Position numbers and translations under genes: made by a program. This document shows positions 8,028 through 15,797 of a stretch of 32,538 nt of DNA, piece by piece. Location: the NCBI GenBank assembly GCA_964414595.1, contig CAYPXJ010000014.1, forward strand, positions 1 to 32,538, read 5' to 3'. The DNA is from CAYPXJ01 sp964414595 (GTDB lineage Bacteria > Pseudomonadota > Alphaproteobacteria > Rickettsiales > CAIJLX01). Positions within the stretch are counted from its first letter, which is position 1, and each line of letters starts with the position of its first letter. Under the pieces are notes generated by a model. It did not search any database. It worked only from the letters and a program-made list of their open reading frames with translations, and was not told the DNA's origin.

Positions 8028-11000
8028 TTATTTCTCCTCACTTTGGAGCATTTCGACATTGAGGCAGAGCGAACGCAGTTCTTTCACCATCACGTGGAAA
8101 GATTCCGGTACGCCGGATTCAAAGGAATTATTGCCGCTGACAATCGACTCGTACACTTTGGTACGGCCAGCAACGTCATCCGATTTCACCGTGAGCAATT
8201 CCTGCAGCGTATAAGCAGCACCGTAAGCCTGAAGTGCCCAGCACTCCATCTCCCCGAAGCGCTGACCGCCGAAGTGCGATTTACCGCCCAGAGGCTGCTG
8301 CGTGACAAGGCTGTAAGGCCCAATCGAACGCGCGTGGATCTTATCATCCACCAAGTGGTGCAGCTTCATGATGTAAATGTAACCTACCGTGACTTGGCGA
8401 TCGAACTTCTCGCCGGTACGGCCATCATACAGTTGAACCTGACCGCTGGTTTGCAAGCCAGCTTGCTTCAGCATCGTGTTGATATCTTCCTCTTTCGCGC
8501 CATCGAAAACCGGCGTTGCAAACGGAATGCCGCGCTCAAGCTTTTCAGCCTGTTCGACGAGTTCTTCCTGCTTCATCGCCTTGATTTCTTTCTGCTCATG
8601 CGGCTGCTCATAAAGTTCGAGCAGGCGATGACGCAGTTTTTCGCTATCGGATTTTTTATCGAGGGTTTTGATGATCTCGCCAATCTGCTTACCAAGCGAA
8701 GCCGAAGCCCAGCCCAGGTGCGTTTCCAAGATCTGACCCACGTTCATACGCGAAGGTACGCCAAGCGGGTTCAAAACCATTTCCACCGGAGTGCCATCTT
8801 CAAGATACGGCATATCTTCCTGCGGAACGATAACAGAGATAACCCCTTTGTTACCATGGCGGCCGGCCATTTTATCGCCCGGCTGCAGCTTGCGCTTCAC
8901 CGCGACAAACACTTTCACCATCTTGAGCACGCCGGAGGGCAGATCGTCGCCCGCCTGCAGCTTCTCGATTTTATCCTGGAAGCGTTTTTCGATGAGGCTG
9001 GTTTTTTCGTCGTATTCGCGTTTGAGGGCAGCGGTTTCCTTCATGATGAAATCATCGGAAACAGCAACTTCCCAGCGATCTTTGCGCGACAGACTGCGGA
9101 TAATTTCCGCCGTCATCGGGCCTTTTTTGACCGCAGCGGGGCCTTTGGTCGCTTTTTTGCCATCGAACATTTCTTCGAGTTTGCCAACTACATAACGCTC
9201 CAGAATCTGGATTTCGTCATTGCGGTCTTTCTCGAGGCGCGCGATTTCCGAGCGCTCGATAGCCATGGCGCGTTCGTCTTTTTCGATACCGCGGCGGTTG
9301 AATACGCGTACTTCTACGACAGTACCCTGATCGCCCGGCGGCACGCGAAGGCTCGAATCGCGCACGTCAGCGGCTTTTTCACCGAAGATCGCGCGGAGGA
9401 GTTTTTCTTCCGGCGTCATCGGAGATTCGCTTTTCGGCGTCACTTTACCCACGAGAATATCGCCCGCTTTCACCTGCGCGCCGATATGCACGATACCGGT
9501 TTCGTCGAGGTGGCGGAGATTTTCTTCACCCACGTTTGGAATATCGCGCGTGATTTCTTCAGGCCCTAATTTCGTATCGCGAGCCATCGCTTCGTATTCT
9601 TCAATGTGGATCGAGGTGAAGACATCTTCCTTCACTAATTTCTCAGAGATGAGGATAGAATCTTCAAAGTTGTAACCGTTCCATGGCATGAACGCGACGA
9701 GCACGTTACGGCCGAGCGCGAGCTCACCGAGATCCGTGCTTGGGCCGTCAGCGATGATATCGCCTTCGTTCACAAAATCACCCACGCGCACCAGCGGACG
9801 CTGGTTGATGCAGGTGTTTTGGTTCGAGCGTTGGAATTTGGAAAGATTGTAAATATCCACGCCTACGGTTTGTTCTTTTTTATCGTCCGAGGTTGCGCGC
9901 ACAACGATACGCATTGCGTCGATTTGCTCAACGTAACCTTTACGTTTTGCAACAACAACGGCGCCCGAATCGCGTGCCACGATCGCTTCCATCCCGGTGC
10001 CGACAAACGGCGCATCGGTTTTGATAAGCGGTACGGCTTGGCGTTGCATGTTCGAACCCATCAGCGCGCGGTTCGCGTCATCGTTCTCAAGGAACGGAAT
10101 CAGCGATGCGGCGACGGAAACAACCTGCTTCGGCGAGACGTCGATGAAGTTTACTTCCTGCGGGGTTGCCATCACGAAGTTGCCGTTTTTGCGGCAGCTG
10201 ATCAGATCGGAAGAAAGTTCGTTCTTCTCGTTACGCTCAGCGTTTGCTTGCGCGATGGTATATTTACCTTCTTCAATCGCGGAGAGGTATACTACTTCGT
10301 TCGTAACCTTACCCTCAGCAACTTTCAGATACGGGCTTTCGATGAAGCCGTATTTGTTGACGCGGGCATAGGTTGCCATCGAGTTGATAAGACCGATATT
10401 CGGACCTTCCGGCGTTTCAATCGGACAGATACGGCCATAATGGCTCGTATGTACGTCGCGCACTTCGAAACCGGCGTGATCGCGAGTCAGACCACCAGGC
10501 CCGAGCGCGGAAAGACGACGCTTATGCGTAATTTCCGAAAGCGGGTTGGTTTGATCCATAAATTGCGAGAGCTGCGAAGAGCCAAAGAATTCGCGGATCG
10601 TCGCGGCGAGGGGCTTCGCGTTGATGAGATCATGCGGCATGATCGTATCAGCTTCTACCGAGCTCATACGCTCCATGATCGCGCGTTCCATGCGCAGGAG
10701 GCCCACGCGGAATTGGTTTTCCATCAGCTCACCCACCGAGCGAACGCGGCGGTTGCCAAGGTGATCGATATCATCGATATCACCGAAACCGTTTTTCAGG
10801 CTCACCATTGCTTTGACGATGGAAATAATATCTTCTTTTGTCAGAACGCGTTGCGTTTCCGGCAATGTAAGGCCAAGTCGTGCATTCATTTTTACACGGC
10901 CTACATCGGAGAGATCATAACGCGATTGATCGAAGAACAAGCCCTGGAAGAGCACTTCTGCCGCTTCCACTGTCGGCGGTTCGCCGGGGCGCATCACTTT

Positions 11001-12122
11001 ATAAATTTCGATGAGCGATTCCTCGCGATTCGTTGCTTTATCTGCCAGCATCGAGTGCAGCAGGTAAGAGCCGGTCATCGCGTTATCGATATCTACAACC
11101 GGCAGGCTTTCCATGCCGAGTTTTTCGATGGTGGTGTAAGCTTCCGATGTAATCGGCTGGCCTACCGCTACGAGAACTTCGCCCGTGCTTTTATCAAGAA
11201 TATCTTTCGCGGCGAATTGCTTCAGAATATCTTCTTTGGAGAAGAGAATGCTGTTGAGGCCATCTGCTTTGAGTTTTTTCGCCAGGCGCGGGGTTACTTT
11301 TGTGCCCGCTTCGATCGCCACTTTGCCGGAATCGGCATCGATCAGATCTTTTTCCATGCGAATGCCTTTATAGGCTTCCGGATTGAACGGAGCCGCCCAA
11401 CCTTTTTTGCCTTTTTTCAAGGCTACCGATTCGTAGAACGTATCGAGAATTTCCTGCGTGGAAAGGCCGATAGCGCGCAGCAAGGAGCTGATAGGCAGTT
11501 TGCGTTTGCGGTCGATACGGAAATTGAGCACGTCTTTCGCATCGAATTCCAGATCAAGCCAGGAGCCACGGTAAGGAATCACGCGGGCAGAGTGCAAATA
11601 TTTGCCGGAGCTATGTGTTTTGCCGCGGTCATGATCGAAGAATACACCCGGAGAACGGTGCATCTGCGAAACGATAACGCGCTCGGTACCATTAATGATG
11701 AACGTACCATGGTTGGTCATCAGCGGTACTTCGCCGAAATAGACATCCTGCTCTTTAATGCCTTTGATTTCGCGGGCGCCGGTTTGTTCATCGACAATCC
11801 ACACAATCAGGCGCAGCGTAACGCGCAGCGGTGCAGCGAAAGTCATATCGCGCTGCATACATTCATCCGTATCGTATTTCGGGTTTTCCAGAACGTAGGA
11901 GACAAATTCTAACGTGCTGGTGCCAGCGAAATCATTGATCGGGAAGATCGATTTCATCACCTGCTCAAGGCCGGAAAGAGTTTTGCTCTTGCCCTGCGAC
12001 GGATACAAGAACCCGTCATAAGAGTTTTTCTGCACTTCAATCAAGTTAGGAAGTGGGGCGGAAGTGTGAATGCGACCAAAATTTTTACGCAGACGTTTAT
12101 ACGATGCAGCCGAGTGGACCAT
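8028..12122 (-). CDS. rpoB: DNA-directed RNA polymerase subunit beta
   Basis: The 1364-residue protein has the standard beta architecture: the start YKRLRKNFGRI, the rifampicin pocket, the GDKMAGRHGNKGVIS segment and the C-terminal clamp (QPLGGKSHFGGQRFGEMECWALQAYGA, quoted here only in part as motif). The rifampicin cluster reads SSQLSQFMDQTNPLSEITHK then RRLSALGPGG. The usual resistance positions (E. coli D516, H526, S531) carry wild-type residues, so no resistance is indicated. The ATG at 12122 has GAGGAG upstream. The gene follows rplL after a strong hairpin terminator/attenuator and abuts rpoC. Confidence 0.98.
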   Translation of the reverse strand: MVHSAASYKRLRKNFGRIHTSAPLPNLIEVQKNSYDGFLYPSQGKSKTLSGLEQVMKSIFPINDFAGTSTLEFVSYVLENPKYDTDECMQRDMTFAAPLRVTLRLIVWIVDEQTGAREIKGIKEQDVYFGEVPLMTNHGTFIINGTERVIVSQMHRSPGVFFDHDRGKTHSSGKYLHSARVIPYRGSWLDLEFDAKDVLNFRIDRKRKLPISSLLRAIGLSTQEILDTFYESVALKKGKKGWAAPFNPEAYKGIRMEKDLIDADSGKVAIEAGTKVTPRLAKKLKADGLNSILFSKEDILKQFAAKDILDKSTGEVLVAVGQPITSEAYTTIEKLGMESLPVVDIDNAMTGSYLLHSMLADKATNREESLIEIYKVMRPGEPPTVEAAEVLFQGLFFDQSRYDLSDVGRVKMNARLGLTLPETQRVLTKEDIISIVKAMVSLKNGFGDIDDIDHLGNRRVRSVGELMENQFRVGLLRMERAIMERMSSVEADTIMPHDLINAKPLAATIREFFGSSQLSQFMDQTNPLSEITHKRRLSALGPGGLTRDHAGFEVRDVHTSHYGRICPIETPEGPNIGLINSMATYARVNKYGFIESPYLKVAEGKVTNEVVYLSAIEEGKYTIAQANAERNEKNELSSDLISCRKNGNFVMATPQEVNFIDVSPKQVVSVAASLIPFLENDDANRALMGSNMQRQAVPLIKTDAPFVGTGMEAIVARDSGAVVVAKRKGYVEQIDAMRIVVRATSDDKKEQTVGVDIYNLSKFQRSNQNTCINQRPLVRVGDFVNEGDIIADGPSTDLGELALGRNVLVAFMPWNGYNFEDSILISEKLVKEDVFTSIHIEEYEAMARDTKLGPEEITRDIPNVGEENLRHLDETGIVHIGAQVKAGDILVGKVTPKSESPMTPEEKLLRAIFGEKAADVRDSSLRVPPGDQGTVVEVRVFNRRGIEKDERAMAIERSEIARLEKDRNDEIQILERYVVGKLEEMFDGKKATKGPAAVKKGPMTAEIIRSLSRKDRWEVAVSDDFIMKETAALKREYDEKTSLIEKRFQDKIEKLQAGDDLPSGVLKMVKVFVAVKRKLQPGDKMAGRHGNKGVISVIVPQEDMPYLEDGTPVEMVLNPLGVPSRMNVGQILETHLGWASASLGKQIGEIIKTLDKKSDSEKLRHRLLELYEQPHEQKEIKAMKQEELVEQAEKLERGIPFATPVFDGAKEEDINTMLKQAGLQTSGQVQLYDGRTGEKFDRQVTVGYIYIMKLHHLVDDKIHARSIGPYSLVTQQPLGGKSHFGGQRFGEMECWALQAYGAAYTLQELLTVKSDDVAGRTKVYESIVSGNNSFESGVPESFHVMVKELRSLCLNVEMLQSEEK

Positions 12123-12181
12123 CGTGACTCCTCTATGTGCGGTTAAACGTAATGAACAAACGATTTACAAATCAAAAAGCG

Positions 12182-12227
12182 ATAAAAAACAAAAAGCCGC
12201 GATGCCCTCTAAAAAGAGGGCATCGCG
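12182..12227 (-). terminator. Intrinsic terminator/attenuator between rplL and rpoB
   Basis: A perfect 13-bp stem CGCGATGCCCTCT (12198-12210) with an AAAA loop and matching arm 12215-12227 is followed on the minus strand by CTTTTTGTTTTTTATC. It lies 25 bp past the rplL stop. Partial termination here would set the ribosomal protein to polymerase ratio, as known for the rplL-rpoB interval in enterobacteria. The structure is clear; attenuation rather than full termination is inferred because no equally strong promoter for rpoB was evident in 12123-12181. Confidence 0.9.
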
Positions 12228-12251
12228 TTCTTAACCATAAAGCTGGTAAAA

Positions 12252-12629
12252 CTATTTCAGTTCTACTTTCGCGCCAGCCGCTTCGAGAGCCGCTTTGGCT
12301 TTCTGAGCGTCATCTTTTGGCAGAACTTTCACAGACTTCGGAGCGCCTTCAACCAGGTCTTTTGCTTCTTTGAGGCCAAGACCGGTGATGGTGCGGATTT
12401 CTTTAATTACGTTGATTTTGTTTGCGCCTGCATCTTTTAAGACGACTTCGTAGTCGGTCTTTTCTTCAGCAGCAGCCGCGCCTGCAGCCGGAGCAGCAGC
12501 CATACCCGCGAAAGCTACCGGAGCAGCAGCGGAAACGCCCCACTTTTCTTCCAGTAATTTTGCGAGGTCTGCCGCTTCCAATACGGTAAGCGCAGAAAGA
12601 TCATTTGCGATTTGTTCGAGGTTTGCCAT
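12252..12629 (-). CDS. rplL: 50S ribosomal protein L7/L12
   Basis: This 125-residue protein has the N-terminal dimerisation helices (MANLEQIANDLSALTVLEA), an Ala-rich hinge (around 36-55) and the C-terminal globular domain with INVIKEIRTITGLGLKEAKDLV and ending AKVELK. L7/L12 forms the ribosomal stalk and recruits translation GTPases such as EF-G, encoded upstream in the same block. AGGAGA precedes the ATG at 12629. It lies 51 bp after rplJ. Confidence 0.98.
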   Translation of the reverse strand: MANLEQIANDLSALTVLEAADLAKLLEEKWGVSAAAPVAFAGMAAAPAAGAAAAEEKTDYEVVLKDAGANKINVIKEIRTITGLGLKEAKDLVEGAPKSVKVLPKDDAQKAKAALEAAGAKVELK

Positions 12630-12680
12630 GGTTTAGTCTCCTGTTGGTAAATGGTTGTTAGTTGTTGCCCGTGACTTCGT

Positions 12681-13202
12681 TTATGCCTGCCCTGCGTCTT
12701 TTGTAGCATGTGCCTGCAGCACTCTTGCCAATTGGCCAGCGGGGGTATTAATAACCGTCGCCAGCTTGGTTGCGGGAGCCTGAATAAGGCCCACCAGCCT
12801 CGCACGAAGTTCGTCAAGCGAGGGCAGGGTAGCAAGAGATTTGATGCTGGCAACGTCGAGCGCTTTTTCGCCCATTGCGCCGCCAATAATTTGCAGTTTT
12901 TCGTGGGTTTTTGCGAAATCCACCACGACTTTTGCCGCCGCAATCGGGTCTTCAGAATAGCCGATAGCGGTTGGGCCTTCAAACAGGTCAGTGAGTTGTT
13001 TGTATACGGTTTCTTGCAGTGCGAGTTTCGTCAGGGTGTTTTTGGTAACTTTAATTTGTACACCTTTCGCAAACGCGCTTTTACGCAAAGTGCTGATTTC
13101 GGCAACCGTGAGGCCCTTGTAATAGAACACCATCAGGGAGTTCGCTTGGCTCACTTCCTGTTTCAGCGTTGCGACGGTTTCGTGTTTTTGCTGTCTGTCC
13201 AT
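12681..13202 (-). CDS. rplJ: 50S ribosomal protein L10
   Basis: The 173-residue protein shows the L10 pattern: VATLKQEVSQANSLMVFYYKG, then the KVTKNTLTKLAL segment and EGPTAIGYS, with the C-terminal helix (TKLATVINTPAGQLARVLQA) that anchors L7/L12 dimers. It starts one base after the rplA stop, indicating translational coupling, and precedes rplL. L10 with L12 usually represses its own mRNA; no specific leader is visible because the start sits against rplA. Confidence 0.97.
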   Translation of the reverse strand: MDRQQKHETVATLKQEVSQANSLMVFYYKGLTVAEISTLRKSAFAKGVQIKVTKNTLTKLALQETVYKQLTDLFEGPTAIGYSEDPIAAAKVVVDFAKTHEKLQIIGGAMGEKALDVASIKSLATLPSLDELRARLVGLIQAPATKLATVINTPAGQLARVLQAHATKDAGQA

Positions 13203-13203
13203 G

Positions 13204-13974
13204 TTACTTACCTGCTTCGTTTGCCCACAGATCCGCGACGTTCAGGCGAATGCCTGGGCCCATCGTGGAGCTGATTGCGGCTTTCTTAAAGAAATTGCCT
13301 TTTACGCTTTGTGGCTTGGCTTGCTTGATAGCGCCAAGGAACGTACGAATATTTTCCGTAATTTGCTGCTCGGTGAAGCTCGCCTTCGCAACGCCTGCAT
13401 GCACGATGCCGGCTTTATCGAGGCGGTATTCTACCTGGCCGCTTTTTGCCGATTTCACAGCTTTTGCTACGTCGGTGGTCACGGTGCCGAGTTTCGGGTT
13501 CGGCATCAGGCCTTTCGGGCCCAGGATTTTACCGATTTTACCCACGAGCACCATCATGTCCGGCGTTGCAACGCAACGGTCGAAATCAATCTGGCCTTTT
13601 TCAATTTTTGCAGCCAAGTCTTCGTCACCGACGATATCCGCGCCTGCTTCTTTTGCTTCTTTCGCTTTATCGCCTTTGGCAAAAACCGCTACGCGCAGCT
13701 CTTTGCCCACGCCATGCGGCATCGACACAACGCCACGAATCTGCTGGTCCGATTGCTTCGGATCCACATCAAGATTCAGCGCCACATCGACGGTTTCGTC
13801 GAATTTGGTTTTGAATTTCGTGGTGCGCTCTTTGAGCATTTTTACGGCTTCGCCGAGCTGGATATGCTTATTCGGATCCACGCCAACGCGCGCATTACGA
13901 ATACGCTTACCACCCAAACCTACGCCGGGTTTTGCGTTTTTAGTCGTTTCTTTTTTTGCTGCTTTTTTAGCCAT
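13204..13974 (-). CDS. rplA: 50S ribosomal protein L1
   Basis: The 256-residue protein has the L1 signature KIGKILGPKGLMPNPKLGTVT and the two-domain rRNA-binding fold. The N-terminus is extended by about 20 Lys/Ala-rich residues (MAKKAAKKETTKNAKPG) compared with E. coli L1 (about 234 residues). L1 binds the 23S rRNA stalk near the E site. It is 8 bp downstream of rplK and one base from rplJ. Confidence 0.98.
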   Translation of the reverse strand: MAKKAAKKETTKNAKPGVGLGGKRIRNARVGVDPNKHIQLGEAVKMLKERTTKFKTKFDETVDVALNLDVDPKQSDQQIRGVVSMPHGVGKELRVAVFAKGDKAKEAKEAGADIVGDEDLAAKIEKGQIDFDRCVATPDMMVLVGKIGKILGPKGLMPNPKLGTVTTDVAKAVKSAKSGQVEYRLDKAGIVHAGVAKASFTEQQITENIRTFLGAIKQAKPQSVKGNFFKKAAISSTMGPGIRLNVADLWANEAGK

Positions 13975-13982
13975 ACTAATCT

Positions 13983-14411
13983 CTATTCTACAACTTCAAT
14001 ACCCATGGAACGTGCGGAGCCAGCTACCATCAGGCATGCTGCTTTAATATCATTCGCATTCAAATCGGGCATTTTTGCTTTCGCGATTTTTTCGATTTGC
14101 GCGCGTGTAATTTTCGCCACAACATCCGTACCCGGCAATTTGGAACCGCTTTCCAGCTTCAGTTCTTCTTTAATGAGGAACGTTACCGGCGCGAGTTTCA
14201 TGCTGAATTCAAACGAACGATCTTTGTAGATCGTGATGATCGTCGGCACCGGTTGGCCGGGCTTCAGCTCTTTTGTTTTATCGTTGAATTTCTTACAGAA
14301 ATCAGGCAGGTTGATACCATGTGGCCCGAGCGCCGAACCAATCGGCGGAGCCGGGTTTGCTTTGCCTGCAGAGATCTGCAGCTTTACGATTGCATTGACT
14401 TCTTTAGCCAT
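13983..14411 (-). CDS. rplK: 50S ribosomal protein L11
   Basis: This 142-residue protein contains KLQISAGKANPAPPIGSALG, the N-terminal thiostrepton-region helix, and the C-terminal rRNA-binding domain (TRAQIEKIAKAKMPDL, then GSARSMGIEVV). L11 organises the GTPase centre with L10 and L12. It starts just downstream of nusG. A GGGGATTTT sequence precedes the ATG. Confidence 0.98.
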   Translation of the reverse strand: MAKEVNAIVKLQISAGKANPAPPIGSALGPHGINLPDFCKKFNDKTKELKPGQPVPTIITIYKDRSFEFSMKLAPVTFLIKEELKLESGSKLPGTDVVAKITRAQIEKIAKAKMPDLNANDIKAACLMVAGSARSMGIEVVE

Positions 14412-14433
14412 AAAATCCCCAAAAATTATCTAC

Positions 14434-14983
14434 TTACGCGTTCTTTTCAACCTGATTANNNNNNNNNNTGATTAAAAGCAAGCTCCACCGGGGTGGGGCG
14501 GCCAAAAATTGAGACGGCCACTTTAAGCTTTTGTTTCTCATTGTCAACATCTTCCACAACACCCACAAAAGAATCGAATGGACCATCGATAACTTTGACG
14601 GTTTCGCCGATATCGTAGTGTGCGCCGCCCGTGGTTGCGGTAAGGCCTTCTTCCACCTGTTTGAAGATGCGATCTGCTTCCGCTTGCGAGATAGCTTGCG
14701 GTTTGCTGCCGCTACCTAAAAATCCGGTTACTTTCGGTGTGGATTTCACCAAATGCCAGGTGGCATCGTTGAGTTCCATCTTCACCATCACGTAACCGGG
14801 GAAGAATTTGCGCTCTGCGTTGACTTTCTTGCCCTTTTTCACTTCGACAATGTCTTCCGTGGGCACGCAAACATCCAGAAGCTTACTGGTAAGCTCCTTT
14901 TTTTGTGCCTGTTCCAGGATGGATTGCGCCACCTTTTTTTCGGAACCCGAATGCGTATGAACGATGTACCATTGTGCGGTCAT
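14434..14983 (-). CDS. nusG: Transcription termination/antitermination factor NusG (interrupted by an assembly gap)
   Basis: The NGN domain starts MTAQWYIVHTHSGSEKKVAQ and includes ERKFFPGYVMVKM. The KOW domain has GETVKVIDGPFDSFVGVVED. NusG couples RNA polymerase to Rho, S10 or leading ribosomes. I chose ATG 14983 over an upstream TTG (14995). Ten N (14459-14468) cut the last codons. The bases on either side share TGATTA, and collapsing that overlap restores an in-frame end ELAFNQVEKNA and stop at 14434-14436, giving 177 residues, the normal NusG size. Read with the N run kept, the frame ends falsely at 14456. It lies between secE and rplK, its usual position. Confidence 0.95.
14459..14468. 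other. Assembly gap (10 N) inside the nusG 3' end
   Basis: The flanks end and begin with the same six bases, TGATTA. This is consistent with two overlapping contig ends joined by a placeholder gap, with no missing sequence. Confidence 0.9.
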
Positions 14984-15007
14984 GTCTAATCTCAATTCTT
15001 ACTAATG

Positions 15008-15217
15008 CTAGGACTCGAGGATGGCTCTAATAGCGCCTGACGCCAAAAAGTCAACTAATAAAAAGAATAAAGCGGCAATAATTACCATTACAATGACAAC
15101 AATCGTGCTGGTAACGGTTTCTTTGCGGCTTGGCCAGGTGACTTTTTTGGCTTCCTGTTTTACTTGGCGAACAAATTTAACAGGCGAGGTGCGTTCAGTC
15201 TGGGTTTCGGTGTTCAT
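15008..15217 (-). CDS. secE: Preprotein translocase subunit SecE
   Basis: This 69-residue single-span protein has the SecE signature RQVKQEAKKVTWPSRKET followed by one hydrophobic segment (about residues 38-60) and ends AIRAILES. SecE clamps SecY in the membrane protein channel. I chose the ATG at 15217 because AGGGAT lies upstream; an in-frame TTG at 15241 would add eight residues and sits nearly against the tRNA. It lies between tRNA-Trp and nusG, the standard arrangement. Confidence 0.95.
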   Translation of the reverse strand: MNTETQTERTSPVKFVRQVKQEAKKVTWPSRKETVTSTIVVIVMVIIAALFFLLVDFLASGAIRAILES

Positions 15218-15249
15218 GACAATCCCTAATTCGTTGTTCAAATCGGCCG

Positions 15250-15322
15250 CAGGGGAGACAGGGATCGAACCTGCAACCCCCGGTTTTGGAGACCGGTGCT
15301 CTACCAGTTGAGCTACTCCCCT
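15250..15322 (-). tRNA. trnW: tRNA-Trp (anticodon CCA)
   Basis: A complete cloverleaf can be drawn on the minus strand. The 7-bp acceptor AGGGGAG/CTCCCCT, D-arm with GCTCAACTGGTAGAGC, anticodon stem CCGGT/ACCGG around CTCCAAA (anticodon CCA) and T-arm with GGTTCGATCC are all present. Discriminator base is G and the 3' CCA is not encoded. Its place just upstream of secE-nusG is conserved in many bacteria. Confidence 0.97.
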
Positions 15323-15338
15323 AATGCGGCGAGCCGGT

Positions 15339-15367
15339 TCTATAATCTATTTTTCTTTTGTCGCCAA
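15339..15367 (-). promoter_or_regulatory. Putative sigma70-like promoter for tRNA-Trp/secE operon
   Basis: TTGGCG (15362-15367) and TATAGA (15339-15344) are separated by 17 bp on the minus strand. The -10 is 16 bp upstream of the tRNA 5' end. A GC-rich stretch between the -10 and the gene could act as a stringent discriminator (inference). Confidence 0.55.
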
Positions 15368-15391
15368 ACGGAATTTACGCCATCAGCAAGA

Positions 15392-15793
15392 CTATCTGCT
15401 TCGTCTATCACTGCTCACATGCCATGGCGGACGGAAAGCCAAGTTTTCGTATAAAGTTTCAGCGGACTTTGCCTCCAGAATTTTTATATCCTCCAAAGTT
15501 TGCAACGCGGCCTTTAAATGATCGTTAGCGAGTGGGAACTCCCTGGAAAGGCTGATGCGGATGCGTCGGCGGGTTTGTTCCTGAATCTCGGGGTGAAGCG
15601 GATCACCGGAAGCCGTATCTACCAGCGGTCGGCCAAAAGCCTGCACAAAATCATCAGCGACTTTCTTGGCGGTTTGGTAATCGTTTTCGATGACGAGATC
15701 GAGGTGATAAGGCTGGTTATGCTGCTTGGTCGGATAAGCGGCGATTATCTTCGTAATTCCGAAGAAGTTGCCGCTTATCCTGACTTCCGGCAT
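15392..15793 (-). CDS. Hypothetical protein downstream of fusA
   Basis: This is a 133-residue protein, MPEVRISGNFFGITKIIAAY at the start, with no transmembrane segment or signal peptide. I do not recognise it. It begins 4 bp after the fusA stop, so it is probably co-transcribed with fusA, in the position where tuf is often found. It is not EF-Tu or S10. Alternating Arg/Glu/Lys-rich stretches (RRRIRISLSREFPL, ALQTLEDIKILEAKSAET) suggest a small soluble alpha/beta protein. The last 15 residues (ending SSDRRSR) are encoded by sequence that weakly resembles one arm of the GTAC palindromic elements, so the C-terminus may be an add-on. The ribosome binding site is weak. Confidence 0.65.
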   Translation of the reverse strand: MPEVRISGNFFGITKIIAAYPTKQHNQPYHLDLVIENDYQTAKKVADDFVQAFGRPLVDTASGDPLHPEIQEQTRRRIRISLSREFPLANDHLKAALQTLEDIKILEAKSAETLYENLAFRPPWHVSSDRRSR

Positions 15794-15797
15794 GGCG

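Noticed and set aside
7860..9569. Long open frame antisense to the rpoB-rpoC junction
   Set aside because: Same reasoning: shadow of the strongly supported rpoB and rpoC frames.
10520..10620. Rifampicin-resistance substitutions in rpoB
   Set aside because: The main resistance positions (equivalents of D516, H526, S531) are wild type. The N-to-T difference at 518 is likely lineage variation.
9819..11912. Long open frame (697 codons) antisense to rpoB
   Set aside because: It mirrors the codon usage of rpoB on the opposite strand, has a composition rich in Arg/His/Phe and no recognisable domain.
15392..15793. EF-Tu remnant or ribosomal protein S10 after fusA
   Set aside because: The 133-residue product has neither GTPase motifs nor the S10 pattern.
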